A stretch of DNA of 64,000 bases, taken from assembly GCF_016552165.1 (NCBI RefSeq), contig NZ_JACVDA010000001.1, forward strand, positions 62,001-126,000, in the 5' to 3' direction. The notes under the pieces were generated by a model. It did not search any database, was not told the DNA's origin, and saw only the letters and a list, made by a program, of their open reading frames with translations. Source of the DNA: Parvimonas parva (lineage in GTDB: Bacteria; Bacillota; Clostridia; Tissierellales; Peptoniphilaceae). Below are positions 8,758 to 16,836 of this stretch, piece by piece; the stretch's first letter is position 1, and each line of letters opens with the position of its first letter. The position numbers and the translations under genes are program-made.

Positions 8758-9511
8758 AATCGTTCACCCCGTTTAACATAATTTGAGATTGATTTATTTT
8801 TTCTAAGAAAGTTAAATTATCATCGTCGCCTTTGTAAATTTCGTGATAAACTCTACCGTCTTTTATAAAAATTACCCTTTTAGCAAAAGAGGCACATTTC
8901 ACAGAGTGAGTAACCATTAAAACAGTTTGACCATTTTTATTTATATCGCAGAAAGTTTTCATAACCACATCGGCAGATTTTGAATCTAAAGCTCCAGTTG
9001 GCTCGTCAGCAAGCAACAAGTCCGGTTTAGTTATGATTGCCCTTGCGATAGCAACTCTTTGCTTTTGACCACCTGAAACTTGATAAGGAAATTTATCCAA
9101 AAATTCACTTATCTTTAAAATAGGAGCAATCTCTCCGACTCTTTCGTTCAATTCTCTAGGCTTAACACCTGAGAGTACAAGAGGAAGATAGATATTATCT
9201 CTGTTTGAAAAAGAGTCTAACAAGTTAAAATCTTGAAAGACAAAACCCAGTTTTTCACGTCTAAAACTTGCAATTTGTGAATTGCTAAGAGAGCTGATAT
9301 TCTTTCCTCCGATTAAAACAGTACCCTCTGTTGCCTTATCCAAAGTGGCAATTATATTTAAAAGAGTTGTTTTACCACTTCCAGACTCTCCCATAACAGC
9401 GATGAATTCTCCCTCCTCAACGGAAAAGTTTACATCTTTAAGAGCCTCAGTCTTAACACGACCCATTCCTCCATAAATCTTTTTTAAATTTTTAACATCT
9501 AATATATTCAT
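8747..9511 (-). CDS. BceA-type ABC transporter ATP-binding protein
   Basis: The ATPase has Walker A GESGSGKTT (residues 41-49), Q-loop FVFQDFNLLD, signature VSGGQKQR and Walker B LLLADEPTGALD, with D-loop and H-loop following. It belongs to the MacB/LolD/BceA group, whose ATPases energise FtsX-like permeases. The ATG at 9511 is chosen because GGAGG sits just before it; the TTG at 9523 lies within that ribosome binding site. It is the first gene of a two-gene operon with the permease. The C-terminal tail (ITKPDLLL onwards to NGVNDYEQ) is of usual length. Confidence 0.92.
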   Translation of the reverse strand: MNILDVKNLKKIYGGMGRVKTEALKDVNFSVEEGEFIAVMGESGSGKTTLLNIIATLDKATEGTVLIGGKNISSLSNSQIASFRREKLGFVFQDFNLLDSFSNRDNIYLPLVLSGVKPRELNERVGEIAPILKISEFLDKFPYQVSGGQKQRVAIARAIITKPDLLLADEPTGALDSKSADVVMKTFCDINKNGQTVLMVTHSVKCASFAKRVIFIKDGRVYHEIYKGDDDNLTFLEKINQSQIMLNGVNDYEQ

Positions 9512-9595
9512 AATTACCTCCAAAGTATTAATTTTGTTTACAATAATATTTTAGCAGATTTTTAAAAGCCAAACCTTTATCTAACATTACAAAAA

Positions 9596-9627
9596 TAAAA
9601 ATAACCTTACAATTTTGTAAGGTTATT
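9596..9627 (-). terminator. Intrinsic terminator after the YjbR gene
   Basis: AATAACCTTACAA and TTGTAAGGTTATT pair. On the minus strand the stem is followed by a T-rich tail, so it ends transcripts coming from 9675 before the ATPase promoter region. Confidence 0.75.
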
Positions 9628-9674
9628 GAAATGTTGGGGATAAAAACAGTTCTAACGACAAGGTTAGTATTAGA

Positions 9675-10325
9675 CTATTTTTCAACTAAGTTAAAACTCT
9701 CGTCGATTAAGCTCTTGACTAAATTTAAATCAACATCTGAATCCAAAACAATTGAAATCCAGTATTTTTTATTCATATGGTAGGCAGGGAAAAAATGCTT
9801 TTTATCAATCAGACTTTCTATAAGTTCCGGATTAAGTTTTACATTTAAAACATCAATCTTTCCACTTTTATCAAGTCCCAAAGTCTTATAAGGAATGGAC
9901 ATAAAAATTCCATACCATTTTTTACTATTCGAAGTCTTTATCGTCGCATGATTATTATCTTCCCAAGGTTCTTCAGGAATTGTTCCGTATTTTTCCCTTA
10001 CATAGTTTAGTAATATTTTTCTATAATCCAAAGATGTAAAACAGCTTTTTACAATATCCTCAATAAGTTCATTAACTTTTTTTCTAATTTGTGAAACGAA
10101 TTTACCCTTGCTGTCTAAAACATTGAATAAAATATATTCTTCATTAAAAGGTAATTCAATAACATTTACCTCAAAAGAGTCCTTGCCTATTTTAACAATC
10201 ACATTAAAATTTTCTACATCAATATCTGATTGTAAAATATAATAATCTCCAACCTTTGAAAAACCATATGCAATTGCAAGTTTAGAATTAAAAATATTTT
10301 TATCGAATATTTCATTGTAAAACAT
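9675..10325 (-). CDS. MmcQ/YjbR family protein
   Basis: This 216-residue protein has an N-terminal ~105-residue extension and a C-terminal YjbR (CyaY-like fold) domain. The domain is recognised by KKWYGIFMSIP, an intervening ELIESLI helix, then HFFPAYHMNKKYWISIVL and a last helix. YjbR proteins are often called DNA-binding on structural grounds, but no function is established. The N-terminal part also looks like the two-part YjbR proteins common in Firmicutes. The ribosome binding site is weak (AGGAG before ATG). Palindromic repeats lie upstream. Confidence 0.8.
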   Translation of the reverse strand: MFYNEIFDKNIFNSKLAIAYGFSKVGDYYILQSDIDVENFNVIVKIGKDSFEVNVIELPFNEEYILFNVLDSKGKFVSQIRKKVNELIEDIVKSCFTSLDYRKILLNYVREKYGTIPEEPWEDNNHATIKTSNSKKWYGIFMSIPYKTLGLDKSGKIDVLNVKLNPELIESLIDKKHFFPAYHMNKKYWISIVLDSDVDLNLVKSLIDESFNLVEK

Positions 10326-10388
10326 AAAAATCTCCTAATTAGTAAATAAACTTCAAAAATTTTTTAAAATTGCATAGAAAACAAAAAA

Positions 10389-10845
10389 TTCACGTCAAAG
10401 TTCTTTGCAAATAAATTATCCCAACACGTCATTTCGACCGAAACGGAACATAGTGAAGTGAAGTGGAGAAATCTCAACTATTGCTTGTTTGCAATCAATA
10501 GTATTTATAAAAGAAATAAAAATTAAAATTTCTAAATGTATCTATGATACATTTACTTTTGCTAAAGCAAAAGTATGAGATTTCTCCACTCCGTTACACT
10601 CCGGTCGAAATGACGTATAAGGAGAAAACTTCGTTTAATATCTAGACGTTAAAAGTAAAGAAGTCTCAAATATTATTTAAAAGTTGCATTGAAAATTAAA
10701 TATTTCACGTCATAGCACTTTGTAAAGAAATTTTCCTGACCACGTCATCTCGACCGAAATGAGTGAAACGAATGAAGCGGAGAGATCTCATTACAATTAT
10801 TTGTTTACAAATAATTGTAAGTCCTGTAAAGGATTCGTATAAGAA
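10389..10845. repeat. Cluster of palindromic repeats (REP/MITE-like) between yjbR and the GIY-YIG gene
   Basis: This 520-bp gap has no gene. It holds a ~50-bp element (10430-10479) starting CGTCATTTCGACCG and ending GAGAAATCTCA. An inverted copy lies at 10576-10615 and a third copy, in direct orientation, at 10743-10790. Sequences before copies one and three also match (TTCACGTCA…CTTTG…AAATT, from 10389 and 10704). Short perfect hairpins lie inside: CTATTG/CAATAG near 10481, AATGTATC/GATACATT near 10540, CTTTTGC/GCAAAAG near 10556 and TTACAATTATTTG/CAAATAATTGTAA near 10791. A solo copy is at 39889-39926. Confidence 0.85.
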
Positions 10846-11124
10846 TCACCAATCTTCTGATAAATCTCTTAATTTAGGATTTACAGATTTAATCAAGACA
10901 AATTTTTTATCTCTATTCCACTTCTTCAACTGTTTTTCTCGAGCGATTGCATCTAAAGCATATTCTGTAGTTTCATAAAAAAGTAATACATTCAAATTAT
11001 ATTTTTTAGAAAAGCCATCAATTAATTTGTTTTTATGTTCATATAATCTTCTTTCAATATTTCTTGTGACACCAATATACAAAACATTTCTAAAATTATT
11101 AGAAATTATATATACATAAAACAT
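10846..11124 (-). CDS. GIY-YIG nuclease family protein (UPF0213/YhbQ-like)
   Basis: This 92-residue protein is a bare GIY-YIG domain. FYVYIISN and VLYIGVTRN supply the two-strand motif, R25-R26 and the following YEHKN supply the basic/catalytic region, and FYETTEYALDAIAREKQLKKWNRDKK is the typical helix with the catalytic Glu. Small stand-alone members are widespread; their biological role is unclear, and some nick branched or single-stranded DNA. The gene ends right beside the palindromic repeat cluster, which is notable because such repeats need a mobilising or resolving enzyme. It is preceded closely by the 201-residue gene at 11134. Confidence 0.9.
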   Translation of the reverse strand: MFYVYIISNNFRNVLYIGVTRNIERRLYEHKNKLIDGFSKKYNLNVLLFYETTEYALDAIAREKQLKKWNRDKKFVLIKSVNPKLRDLSEDW

Positions 11125-11133
11125 AAAATTCTC

Positions 11134-11739
11134 CTAATCTATATTAAAATAGCTATCACAAAAATCAATCCACAATTTTTTATAATCACTATGAGATACA
11201 AGTTTTAAATCTTTTATTGTAAAAATATTTTTGTTTTTTGCTTGAGAAACAAAGTAGGCAGTATCCTTGTCAAAATCTGTTTCTATTGCATAAACATTTT
11301 TAAAATTTTTTAGCATAGCCATAAAAAGCCTTGTATGTCCGTCAACACATACATATTCGTCATTGTAATTCACGACTTGAATTACAATATCTTCCGACTT
11401 TTTTATAAAATTTTCAAGTGCATTGACTTTGTCTTTATCTACATAAAATTGAGATGGCTGAATTGTATTTATTTTCAATTTTAAAATATTTTCTTTTTCA
11501 AAGGAACAAATTTTTTTGTTTTCTTCATCAAAAAAATTAGTTATATGAGGTGAATAGTACCTAAATTCTTCAATAATTTTTTCAAAAAAATTACTATTTT
11601 TACCTCTAACAATAGCGCTATCATTTGAAATAATTTCTACCTCATAAGGCTTTTCATCAACTAAAAAAGCACCTCTCTGATTTAAAACAATTTGTGAGAA
11701 TAATTCGTTTGTATAGTTATCAATCCTTTTGATTTTCAT
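11134..11739 (-). CDS. Hypothetical protein with a ParB/sulfiredoxin-like core
   Basis: I do not recognise this protein as a named family. Its central part has INTIQPSQFYVDKDKV, an ENFIKKSEDIVIQVVNYND stretch and YVCVDGHTRLFMA, which resemble the ParB N-terminal/sulfiredoxin fold (compare GERR in ParB and DGHHR in related enzymes). The first 80 residues look like a separate small alpha/beta domain. There is no helix-turn-helix region, so it is not a partition protein. It sits 9 bases from the GIY-YIG gene and 17 bases after the histidine kinase stop, so it may be cotranscribed with the two-component system. Confidence 0.5.
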   Translation of the reverse strand: MKIKRIDNYTNELFSQIVLNQRGAFLVDEKPYEVEIISNDSAIVRGKNSNFFEKIIEEFRYYSPHITNFFDEENKKICSFEKENILKLKINTIQPSQFYVDKDKVNALENFIKKSEDIVIQVVNYNDEYVCVDGHTRLFMAMLKNFKNVYAIETDFDKDTAYFVSQAKNKNIFTIKDLKLVSHSDYKKLWIDFCDSYFNID

Positions 11740-11756
11740 TTGTTTAAAATTCTCTC

Positions 11757-12659
11757 CTAATCCATATTGAAATAGACTTTTACAGTCGTTCCTTCGCCTA
11801 TTTTTGATTCTAATAGTATTTTCTGTCCAAGTTTTTCCAAGATTTGTTTTACTAAAAACAGACCGATTCCGGTTGATTTTTGGTTTTGTCGTCCGTTAAA
11901 GCCTGAATATCCTTTGTCAAAAATTTTTGGAAGGTCGGATTCTTTTATCCCGATTCCGTTGTCCTTTATTTCAAGGTAATTTTCGTCTTTGTTAAAAGTT
12001 ATTGAAACAACTCCGTTTTTACTGTATTTTATTGCATTTGATATAAGTTGCTCGATTACCACCATACACCATTTGCTGTCTGTAATTACTCTTGTATTCA
12101 GCTTTTTGTATTCCAGCTTTATATTGTTTGAAATGAAAAGAATCGCATATTTTTTGATTAACGGACTTATTATATCGTCTAAATTTACAAAAGAAATATC
12201 CATATCCGTATTGTGATTCATCATTTTTAGATAGCTTAAAGCCATATTTGTATAATCCTCAATGTAGATTAATTCTTTTTTTACATTTTTAGCATTTTCG
12301 TTTTCTACGTCGCTATCACAAATGAGTTTCCCGGCAGTTATCGGAGTCTTTATCTGATGAATCCAGATTAAAAAATATTCCTGTAATTCTTTTTCTTTTG
12401 CTAAAAATTCATTTCTAAGGCTTAAATTTTTCTTTTCCAAATATTTTATTTGCTGTTTTAAATTTTCTTCTCGATTGTGTAAAAATACCATAAATATTAA
12501 GTAGATGAAATAGAAGAAAACAATAATGTCAAAGGCTAAAAAATAGCCTTGCAGGTCTATATTTAAAAGTAAAAAAACAATCAAAAAAATAGATAATATT
12601 AGGATTGTAGCAACAGTTACGGGTAAAACTTTTACAAAATATTTTTTCAATTTATCCAT
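11757..12659 (-). CDS. BceS-type intramembrane-sensing histidine kinase
   Basis: This 300-residue kinase has two N-terminal helices (residues ~12-32 and ~40-60) with almost no external loop, as in BceS kinases that sense through a BceAB transporter. The phosphoacceptor is H101 in IWIHQIKTPI, very close to the family pattern. The ATPase domain shows an N-box (EQLISNAIKYSKNG), G1 (EIKDNGIGI), an F-box (IFDKGYSG) and G2 (STGIGLFL). It starts three bases after the response regulator stop, so the two form an operon. The likely partner transporter is at 6763-9511; they are separated by three other genes instead of being adjacent. Confidence 0.92.
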   Translation of the reverse strand: MDKLKKYFVKVLPVTVATILILSIFLIVFLLLNIDLQGYFLAFDIIVFFYFIYLIFMVFLHNREENLKQQIKYLEKKNLSLRNEFLAKEKELQEYFLIWIHQIKTPITAGKLICDSDVENENAKNVKKELIYIEDYTNMALSYLKMMNHNTDMDISFVNLDDIISPLIKKYAILFISNNIKLEYKKLNTRVITDSKWCMVVIEQLISNAIKYSKNGVVSITFNKDENYLEIKDNGIGIKESDLPKIFDKGYSGFNGRQNQKSTGIGLFLVKQILEKLGQKILLESKIGEGTTVKVYFNMD

Positions 12660-12662
12660 TTT

Positions 12663-13340
12663 TTACTCCTTAAAATTTAGATAATATCCACTTCCTTTTT
12701 TAGTTTGGATAAAATCTTTCAACTCAATATCAAAAAACTTCTTTCTAAGTCTTGTTATATTAACCGCCAAAGTGTTGTCGTCTATATAATCATCTCCATG
12801 CCAACATTTTTCCATAATGGACTCCCTCGATGCAATAGAGCCTTTGGCTTTAAAAAGAGTTTCCAAGATTAATTTTTCTGTATTTGTCAATGAAATTTCT
12901 TTTTCTTTAAATTTTATTTTGTTTTTGTCAAGATATAGATAAACTTCGCCAAAGTTTAAAAAATCAATGTCTTTTGTGAAGTCGTAACTTCTTCTAAGAA
13001 TCGCCTTAATCTTTGCCAAAGTAACATTCAAGTCGATAGGTTTTGTGATATAGTCGTCAGCGCCGAATTGAATACCCATAACAATGTCGATATTCTCGCT
13101 CTTTGAAGAAATGAAAATAATCGGAACATTGGAAAGCTTACGAATTTCTTCGCACCAAAAATAGCCATTATTGTATGGCAACATAATGTCCATTAAAACC
13201 AAATGTGGCTGGCAGTCCAAAAATTCTTCAACTATTTTATTAAAATTTGAAATACCACAAACTTCATAATTCCAAAGCAAAAGCTCCCTTTTTAGCATTT
13301 CAAAAATATTCTCATCATCTTCAACAATTAAAATCTTCAC
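12663..13340 (-). CDS. OmpR-family response regulator (BceR-like)
   Basis: The receiver domain has the acidic pair in VEDDE, phosphoacceptor D51 in LVLMDIMLP, Thr/Ser (FISSKS) and K in YITKPID. The C-terminal winged helix has ISLTNTEKLILETL and NTLAVNITRLRKK. It would activate the Bce-type transporter genes when phosphorylated by the adjacent kinase. The start lies directly behind a tandem copy of the hairpin repeat at 13360-13548, whose promoter-proximal end contains TGATATAAT, an extended -10 box at about the right distance. Confidence 0.92.
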   Translation of the reverse strand: MKILIVEDDENIFEMLKRELLLWNYEVCGISNFNKIVEEFLDCQPHLVLMDIMLPYNNGYFWCEEIRKLSNVPIIFISSKSENIDIVMGIQFGADDYITKPIDLNVTLAKIKAILRRSYDFTKDIDFLNFGEVYLYLDKNKIKFKEKEISLTNTEKLILETLFKAKGSIASRESIMEKCWHGDDYIDDNTLAVNITRLRKKFFDIELKDFIQTKKGSGYYLNFKE

Positions 13341-13359
13341 AAAATCACTCCTTTGTAAT

Positions 13360-13548
13360 ATTATATCATATTTCCATTCATATTAGTTATAAAGTAAATA
13401 TGATGAAACTAATATAATTTTATACAATAACCATAAAATTATATTAGTTATATCACATTTCCAATTTAGATAATCTTTAAATGGTGAATATGATGAAATA
13501 AATACACTTTTACACAATGATAGTAAAACTGTATTTAATATCATATAT
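13360..13548 (-). repeat. Hairpin repeat element, two tandem copies upstream of the response regulator
   Basis: Two related ~95-bp units (about 13360-13454 and 13451-13548) each contain AAATATGATgAAA-type arms and a hairpin with a nine-base loop beginning ACAA. Single copies occur at 39612-39713 and 45151-45248. Stem bases differ between copies but stay paired (ATTTTAT/ATAAAAT in one unit, TTTTAC/GTAAAA in the next). Apart from the element and a terminator, 13341-13625 holds nothing recognisable. Confidence 0.8.
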
Positions 13549-13598
13549 GAGTAAATTAATGTAAATTTGTAATGTAATTAAAAAAATCTTAATATACA

Positions 13599-13625
13599 AA
13601 AAAGGCGATAAGTTAAACTTATCAC
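13599..13625 (-). terminator. Intrinsic terminator of the NhaC-family gene
   Basis: On the minus strand GGTGATAAGTT pairs with AACTTATCGCC and is followed by TTTTTT. It overlaps the final bases of the gene. Confidence 0.8.
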
Positions 13626-15362
13626 CTAAATTTCAAATCCTTCTTTTCTTAATTTTTCTTCGAATTTTGTATCATCTATGTCAGTTCTCTTTCCTATAAT
13701 TCTAAGTCCTGCAACTACAACAAATATTGCAACGGGTAGTATTACATACAAAGGTAATCCGAAACCAGCAGGGATATATCCACATAAAATAGTTATTATT
13801 GCAATATAAATCGCATAAGGCATTTGTGTCTTTACATGGTCGATATGATTGCAACTTGCTCCCATTGAGGATAAAATCGTAGTGTCGGATATTGGAGAAC
13901 AGTGGTCGCCGAATATCGCTCCGGTTAAAACTGCTGAAGTTGAAACTATTATATAGTTCATATCAGGGGAAATTGAATGTGCAAGAGGTATTGCAAGTGG
14001 CATCAAAATTCCCATTGTACCAAAGGCGGTTCCCGTTGAAAAAGATATGATTGAGCCTAAAATAAATATTATGCTTGGCAATATGAATTTCGGTAAGGCT
14101 CCTGAAAGATAACTTATCAAGAATTTTGCCGTTCCAACTTCTTTTATTACAGAACTTAAAGACCAAGCTAAAACAAGGATAACTCCTGTAATTATCAATG
14201 TTTTCATTCCATTTATCCACTCATCAATCGACTCGGATAGAGTGTAAATATTTTTAACCTTAGCTAAGAAAATGGCAACTATTGATGAAAATACTGATGA
14301 TTGGAAAAGAGCGTTTGAGGCGTCAGCTGATGAAAAACATTCTCTAATTGAGCTAAAAGAGAATGGATTTGTAGTTAAGTCCACGATTAATTCCTTATTT
14401 TCTCCAGCCAAAATTGTTGAATATCCACTGTAATAAAAAGCCATAAGTGAGCTTATGATAAGCACCCCGATTGGGATAATAGCATTCCAGATGCTAAGTT
14501 TTATTCCGTCTTTAGGTTTTAAATCATTCATTTGCTCGCTGTTTGTAGTTGTTTTTCCGTTGCCTTTTCTTCTTGCTATATATTCAACTTTTCTCATAGC
14601 ACCAAACTCTCTAACCATTAAAGCGCTGGCAACGATAAAAATCAAAATTAAAATATTGTAAAATCTGTAAGGAATTGTGCTTAAAAATATACCAAAGGAA
14701 TCCACTTCAATATTAAGACCATTAAAAGCATCGTGAATAAGTCCAACTTCAAGACCAATCCAAGTTGAAATGATTGCAAGACCTGCGATTGGAGCAGCAG
14801 TTGCATCGATAACAAAAGCAAGTTTTTCTCTTGAAATTTTTATTTTATCATAAACCGGTCGCATAATAGGACCTACGATTAGAGAGTTGGCATAGTCATC
14901 AAAGAAAACTAAAATTCCTAAAAGTATGGAAATGATTTGAGCTCCTTTTGAGGATTTTGCCTTTTTTGAAAGAGATTCGGCAACTGCTTTTGCACCACCC
15001 ATTTTCCCAACCAAGTTTATAACTCCACCGATACATAAAACTTGCAAGATTATTCCTGCATTCCAAGGGTCAGCTAAAGAGTTTAAACAACGTGAGATTA
15101 AATCCATAAAAGCAAAAACAAGACTTGGCAAAAAGCTCATACCCGACCTGATTTGTAAAATTAATGAGCCGAATAAAATACCTAAAAATAGGGAAACGAC
15201 TACATTCTTTGTGATAAAAGCTAAAACAATAGCTAAAAGTGGTGGAACTATCGTGATAATTCCATTTGCATTTACAAGCTCTCTAATTTGAGTTTCAAAA
15301 ACATATACAAAAACAAAAATTAGAACAGCCGAAGAAATAAAAATTAAATTTTTTCTGTTCAT
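13626..15362 (-). CDS. NhaC-family transporter, probable lysine transporter
   Basis: This 578-residue membrane protein is of the Na+/H+ antiporter NhaC family. It has about twelve helices, the conserved FFDDYANSLIVGP block and the late motif GAIFGDHCSPISDTTILSS. A lysine riboswitch precedes it, so its expression should fall when lysine is plentiful. LYS-element-controlled NhaC proteins (called LysW in comparative work) are predicted lysine importers, and that is the best inference here over sodium/proton exchange. It is a single-gene unit between two intrinsic terminators. Confidence 0.85.
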   Translation of the reverse strand: MNRKNLIFISSAVLIFVFVYVFETQIRELVNANGIITIVPPLLAIVLAFITKNVVVSLFLGILFGSLILQIRSGMSFLPSLVFAFMDLISRCLNSLADPWNAGIILQVLCIGGVINLVGKMGGAKAVAESLSKKAKSSKGAQIISILLGILVFFDDYANSLIVGPIMRPVYDKIKISREKLAFVIDATAAPIAGLAIISTWIGLEVGLIHDAFNGLNIEVDSFGIFLSTIPYRFYNILILIFIVASALMVREFGAMRKVEYIARRKGNGKTTTNSEQMNDLKPKDGIKLSIWNAIIPIGVLIISSLMAFYYSGYSTILAGENKELIVDLTTNPFSFSSIRECFSSADASNALFQSSVFSSIVAIFLAKVKNIYTLSESIDEWINGMKTLIITGVILVLAWSLSSVIKEVGTAKFLISYLSGALPKFILPSIIFILGSIISFSTGTAFGTMGILMPLAIPLAHSISPDMNYIIVSTSAVLTGAIFGDHCSPISDTTILSSMGASCNHIDHVKTQMPYAIYIAIITILCGYIPAGFGLPLYVILPVAIFVVVAGLRIIGKRTDIDDTKFEEKLRKEGFEI

Positions 15363-15425
15363 ATTGAACCCTCCTAAAAATATTTTGATAATTTGTTCAT
15401 AGAGGATTCAATTCATAGGATAAAA

Positions 15426-15453
15426 AAACACCTCGAAGGACATTCGAGGTGTA
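15426..15453 (-). terminator. Riboswitch expression-platform terminator
   Basis: ACACCTCGAATG and its partner CATTCGAGGTGT form a tight stem followed by seven T on the minus strand, between the lysine aptamer and the NhaC start. It would cut transcription when lysine is bound. Confidence 0.85.
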
Positions 15454-15457
15454 AAAT

Positions 15458-15632
15458 ACATACTCCAATGATAGCCCAACACAATAAAAATCGTGACAGT
15501 CGAACACATATTCTGTGAACGCCCAGCAATATGACCCTAAAGCAAGCCATACACTTCGGCGAAAATTCCTTTCACTGTGGACGCTTTAATCCATTTAATC
15601 AGCTACTGATAAGTTTCGCTCCTCTATCTTCT
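15458..15632 (-). promoter_or_regulatory. Lysine riboswitch (L-box)
   Basis: On the minus strand the leader shows the conserved L-box blocks in order: AGATAGAGGAGCGAA at the 5' end, GTGAAAGG and TCGCCGAAG in the middle, CTGGGC, ACTGTCACG and a closing TTGGAGTATG. Spacing and order fit the five-helix lysine aptamer. The adjacent terminator and NhaC-type gene fit lysine-repressed transport. The remaining part of the gap (15640-15820) has no gene. Confidence 0.88.
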
Positions 15633-15820
15633 ATTAAATTATCTTAAAGCATTATACATCAAAAACAAAATAAAATCAAGTATTTTAAAAATAATATTTC
15701 ACTTTGTAGCACTTTGCTTAACTTTAGCTACAAAATAGTAGTAGCTGTACCTTTAAGTGATGTTTTGCATCAGTTATATACTAAGGAAACCTTGTTGTTT
15801 AACGATAAAATTTATTCTAT

Positions 15821-15848
15821 AAAAAAAGTAGGAATTTCCTACTTTTTT
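15821..15848 (-). terminator. Intrinsic terminator of the pta operon
   Basis: AAAAGTAGG and CCTACTTTT pair with T tracts on both strands, just past the pta stop codon. It is also able to act in the opposite direction. Confidence 0.8.
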
Positions 15849-15855
15849 GTTTTTC

Positions 15856-16827
15856 CTATAAACTTTGAGCTGCTGTTATTATTGCAAGTTTGTAAACATC
15901 TTCTTCGTTACAGCCTCTTGAAAGGTCTGAGATTGGTTTGTTAAGTCCTTGTAAGATTGGGCCTATTGCCTCAAATCCACCAAGTCTTTGTGCAATTTTG
16001 TATCCTATGTTTCCTGATTGTAAATCCGGGAAGATAAATACATTTGCATATCCTGCAACTTTTGAACCTTTTGCTTTTTGTTCTGCAACTGATGGAACTA
16101 TACTTGCATCAAATTGTAGTTCTCCGTCCAATGCTAATTCAGGAGCTAATTCTTTTGCTATTTTTGTAGCCTCTGCAACTTTTTCAGAGAATTCGTGTTT
16201 TGCAGAGCCTTTTGTTGAGAAACTAAGCATCGCAACTTTTGGGTCGATTCCAAAAATTTCGGCAGTTTTTGCAGTTTCAACAGCTATTTCAGCTAATTGT
16301 CTAGCCTCTAATGTAATATTTATCGCTATGTCGGCGAATACATATCTTTCTCCATTTTTTCCAAGCATAACCATTGCTCCACTTGTTCTTGAAACATTTG
16401 GTTTAGTTTTTACGATTTGTAAAGCAGGTCTTACTGTATCTCCTGTTGAGTGAATTGCACCACTAACCATTCCGTCAGCTTTTCCAAGTTGTACTAACAT
16501 TGTTCCGTAGTAATTTACGTCTTTTATAAATTCAACGGCTTGTTCTTTTGTGTTCTTTCCTTTTCTTAACTCTACGAATTTATCAACCATTTCGTCAAAA
16601 TCACTTGCTTTTAATGGGTCGATAATTTCTATATCATCAATAGAAACATTTAATTTTTCGGCAGTTTTTTTAACTTCTTCAACATTTCCCAACACTATCG
16701 GAGTTATAAGTCCGTCTTTTTTTAATCTAACACAGGCTCCTAAAACTCTTGCATCTTCTCCTTCCGGAAAAACAATTTTTTTGTTTGTTCCTTCGATTTT
16801 TCCAACTAATTCTTTAAAAATATCCAT
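15856..16827 (-). CDS. pta: Phosphate acetyltransferase
   Basis: This 323-residue enzyme is of usual length for the short Pta class. It has the family signature regions VFPEGEDARVLGA, KADGMVSGAIHSTGDTVRPA, MLSFSTKGSAKH and VFIFPDLQSGNIGYK. Pta exchanges the CoA of acetyl-CoA for phosphate; with acetate kinase this gives ATP in fermentation. No ackA is visible nearby. The gene follows the lipid kinase by nine bases and ends the leftward operon that begins at parA. Confidence 0.95.
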   Translation of the reverse strand: MDIFKELVGKIEGTNKKIVFPEGEDARVLGACVRLKKDGLITPIVLGNVEEVKKTAEKLNVSIDDIEIIDPLKASDFDEMVDKFVELRKGKNTKEQAVEFIKDVNYYGTMLVQLGKADGMVSGAIHSTGDTVRPALQIVKTKPNVSRTSGAMVMLGKNGERYVFADIAINITLEARQLAEIAVETAKTAEIFGIDPKVAMLSFSTKGSAKHEFSEKVAEATKIAKELAPELALDGELQFDASIVPSVAEQKAKGSKVAGYANVFIFPDLQSGNIGYKIAQRLGGFEAIGPILQGLNKPISDLSRGCNEEDVYKLAIITAAQSL

Positions 16828-16836
16828 AATTTCCTC

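Noticed and set aside
15938-16453. Plus-strand open frame opposite pta
   Set aside because: It is the mirror of conserved Pta coding sequence and shows no family pattern of its own.
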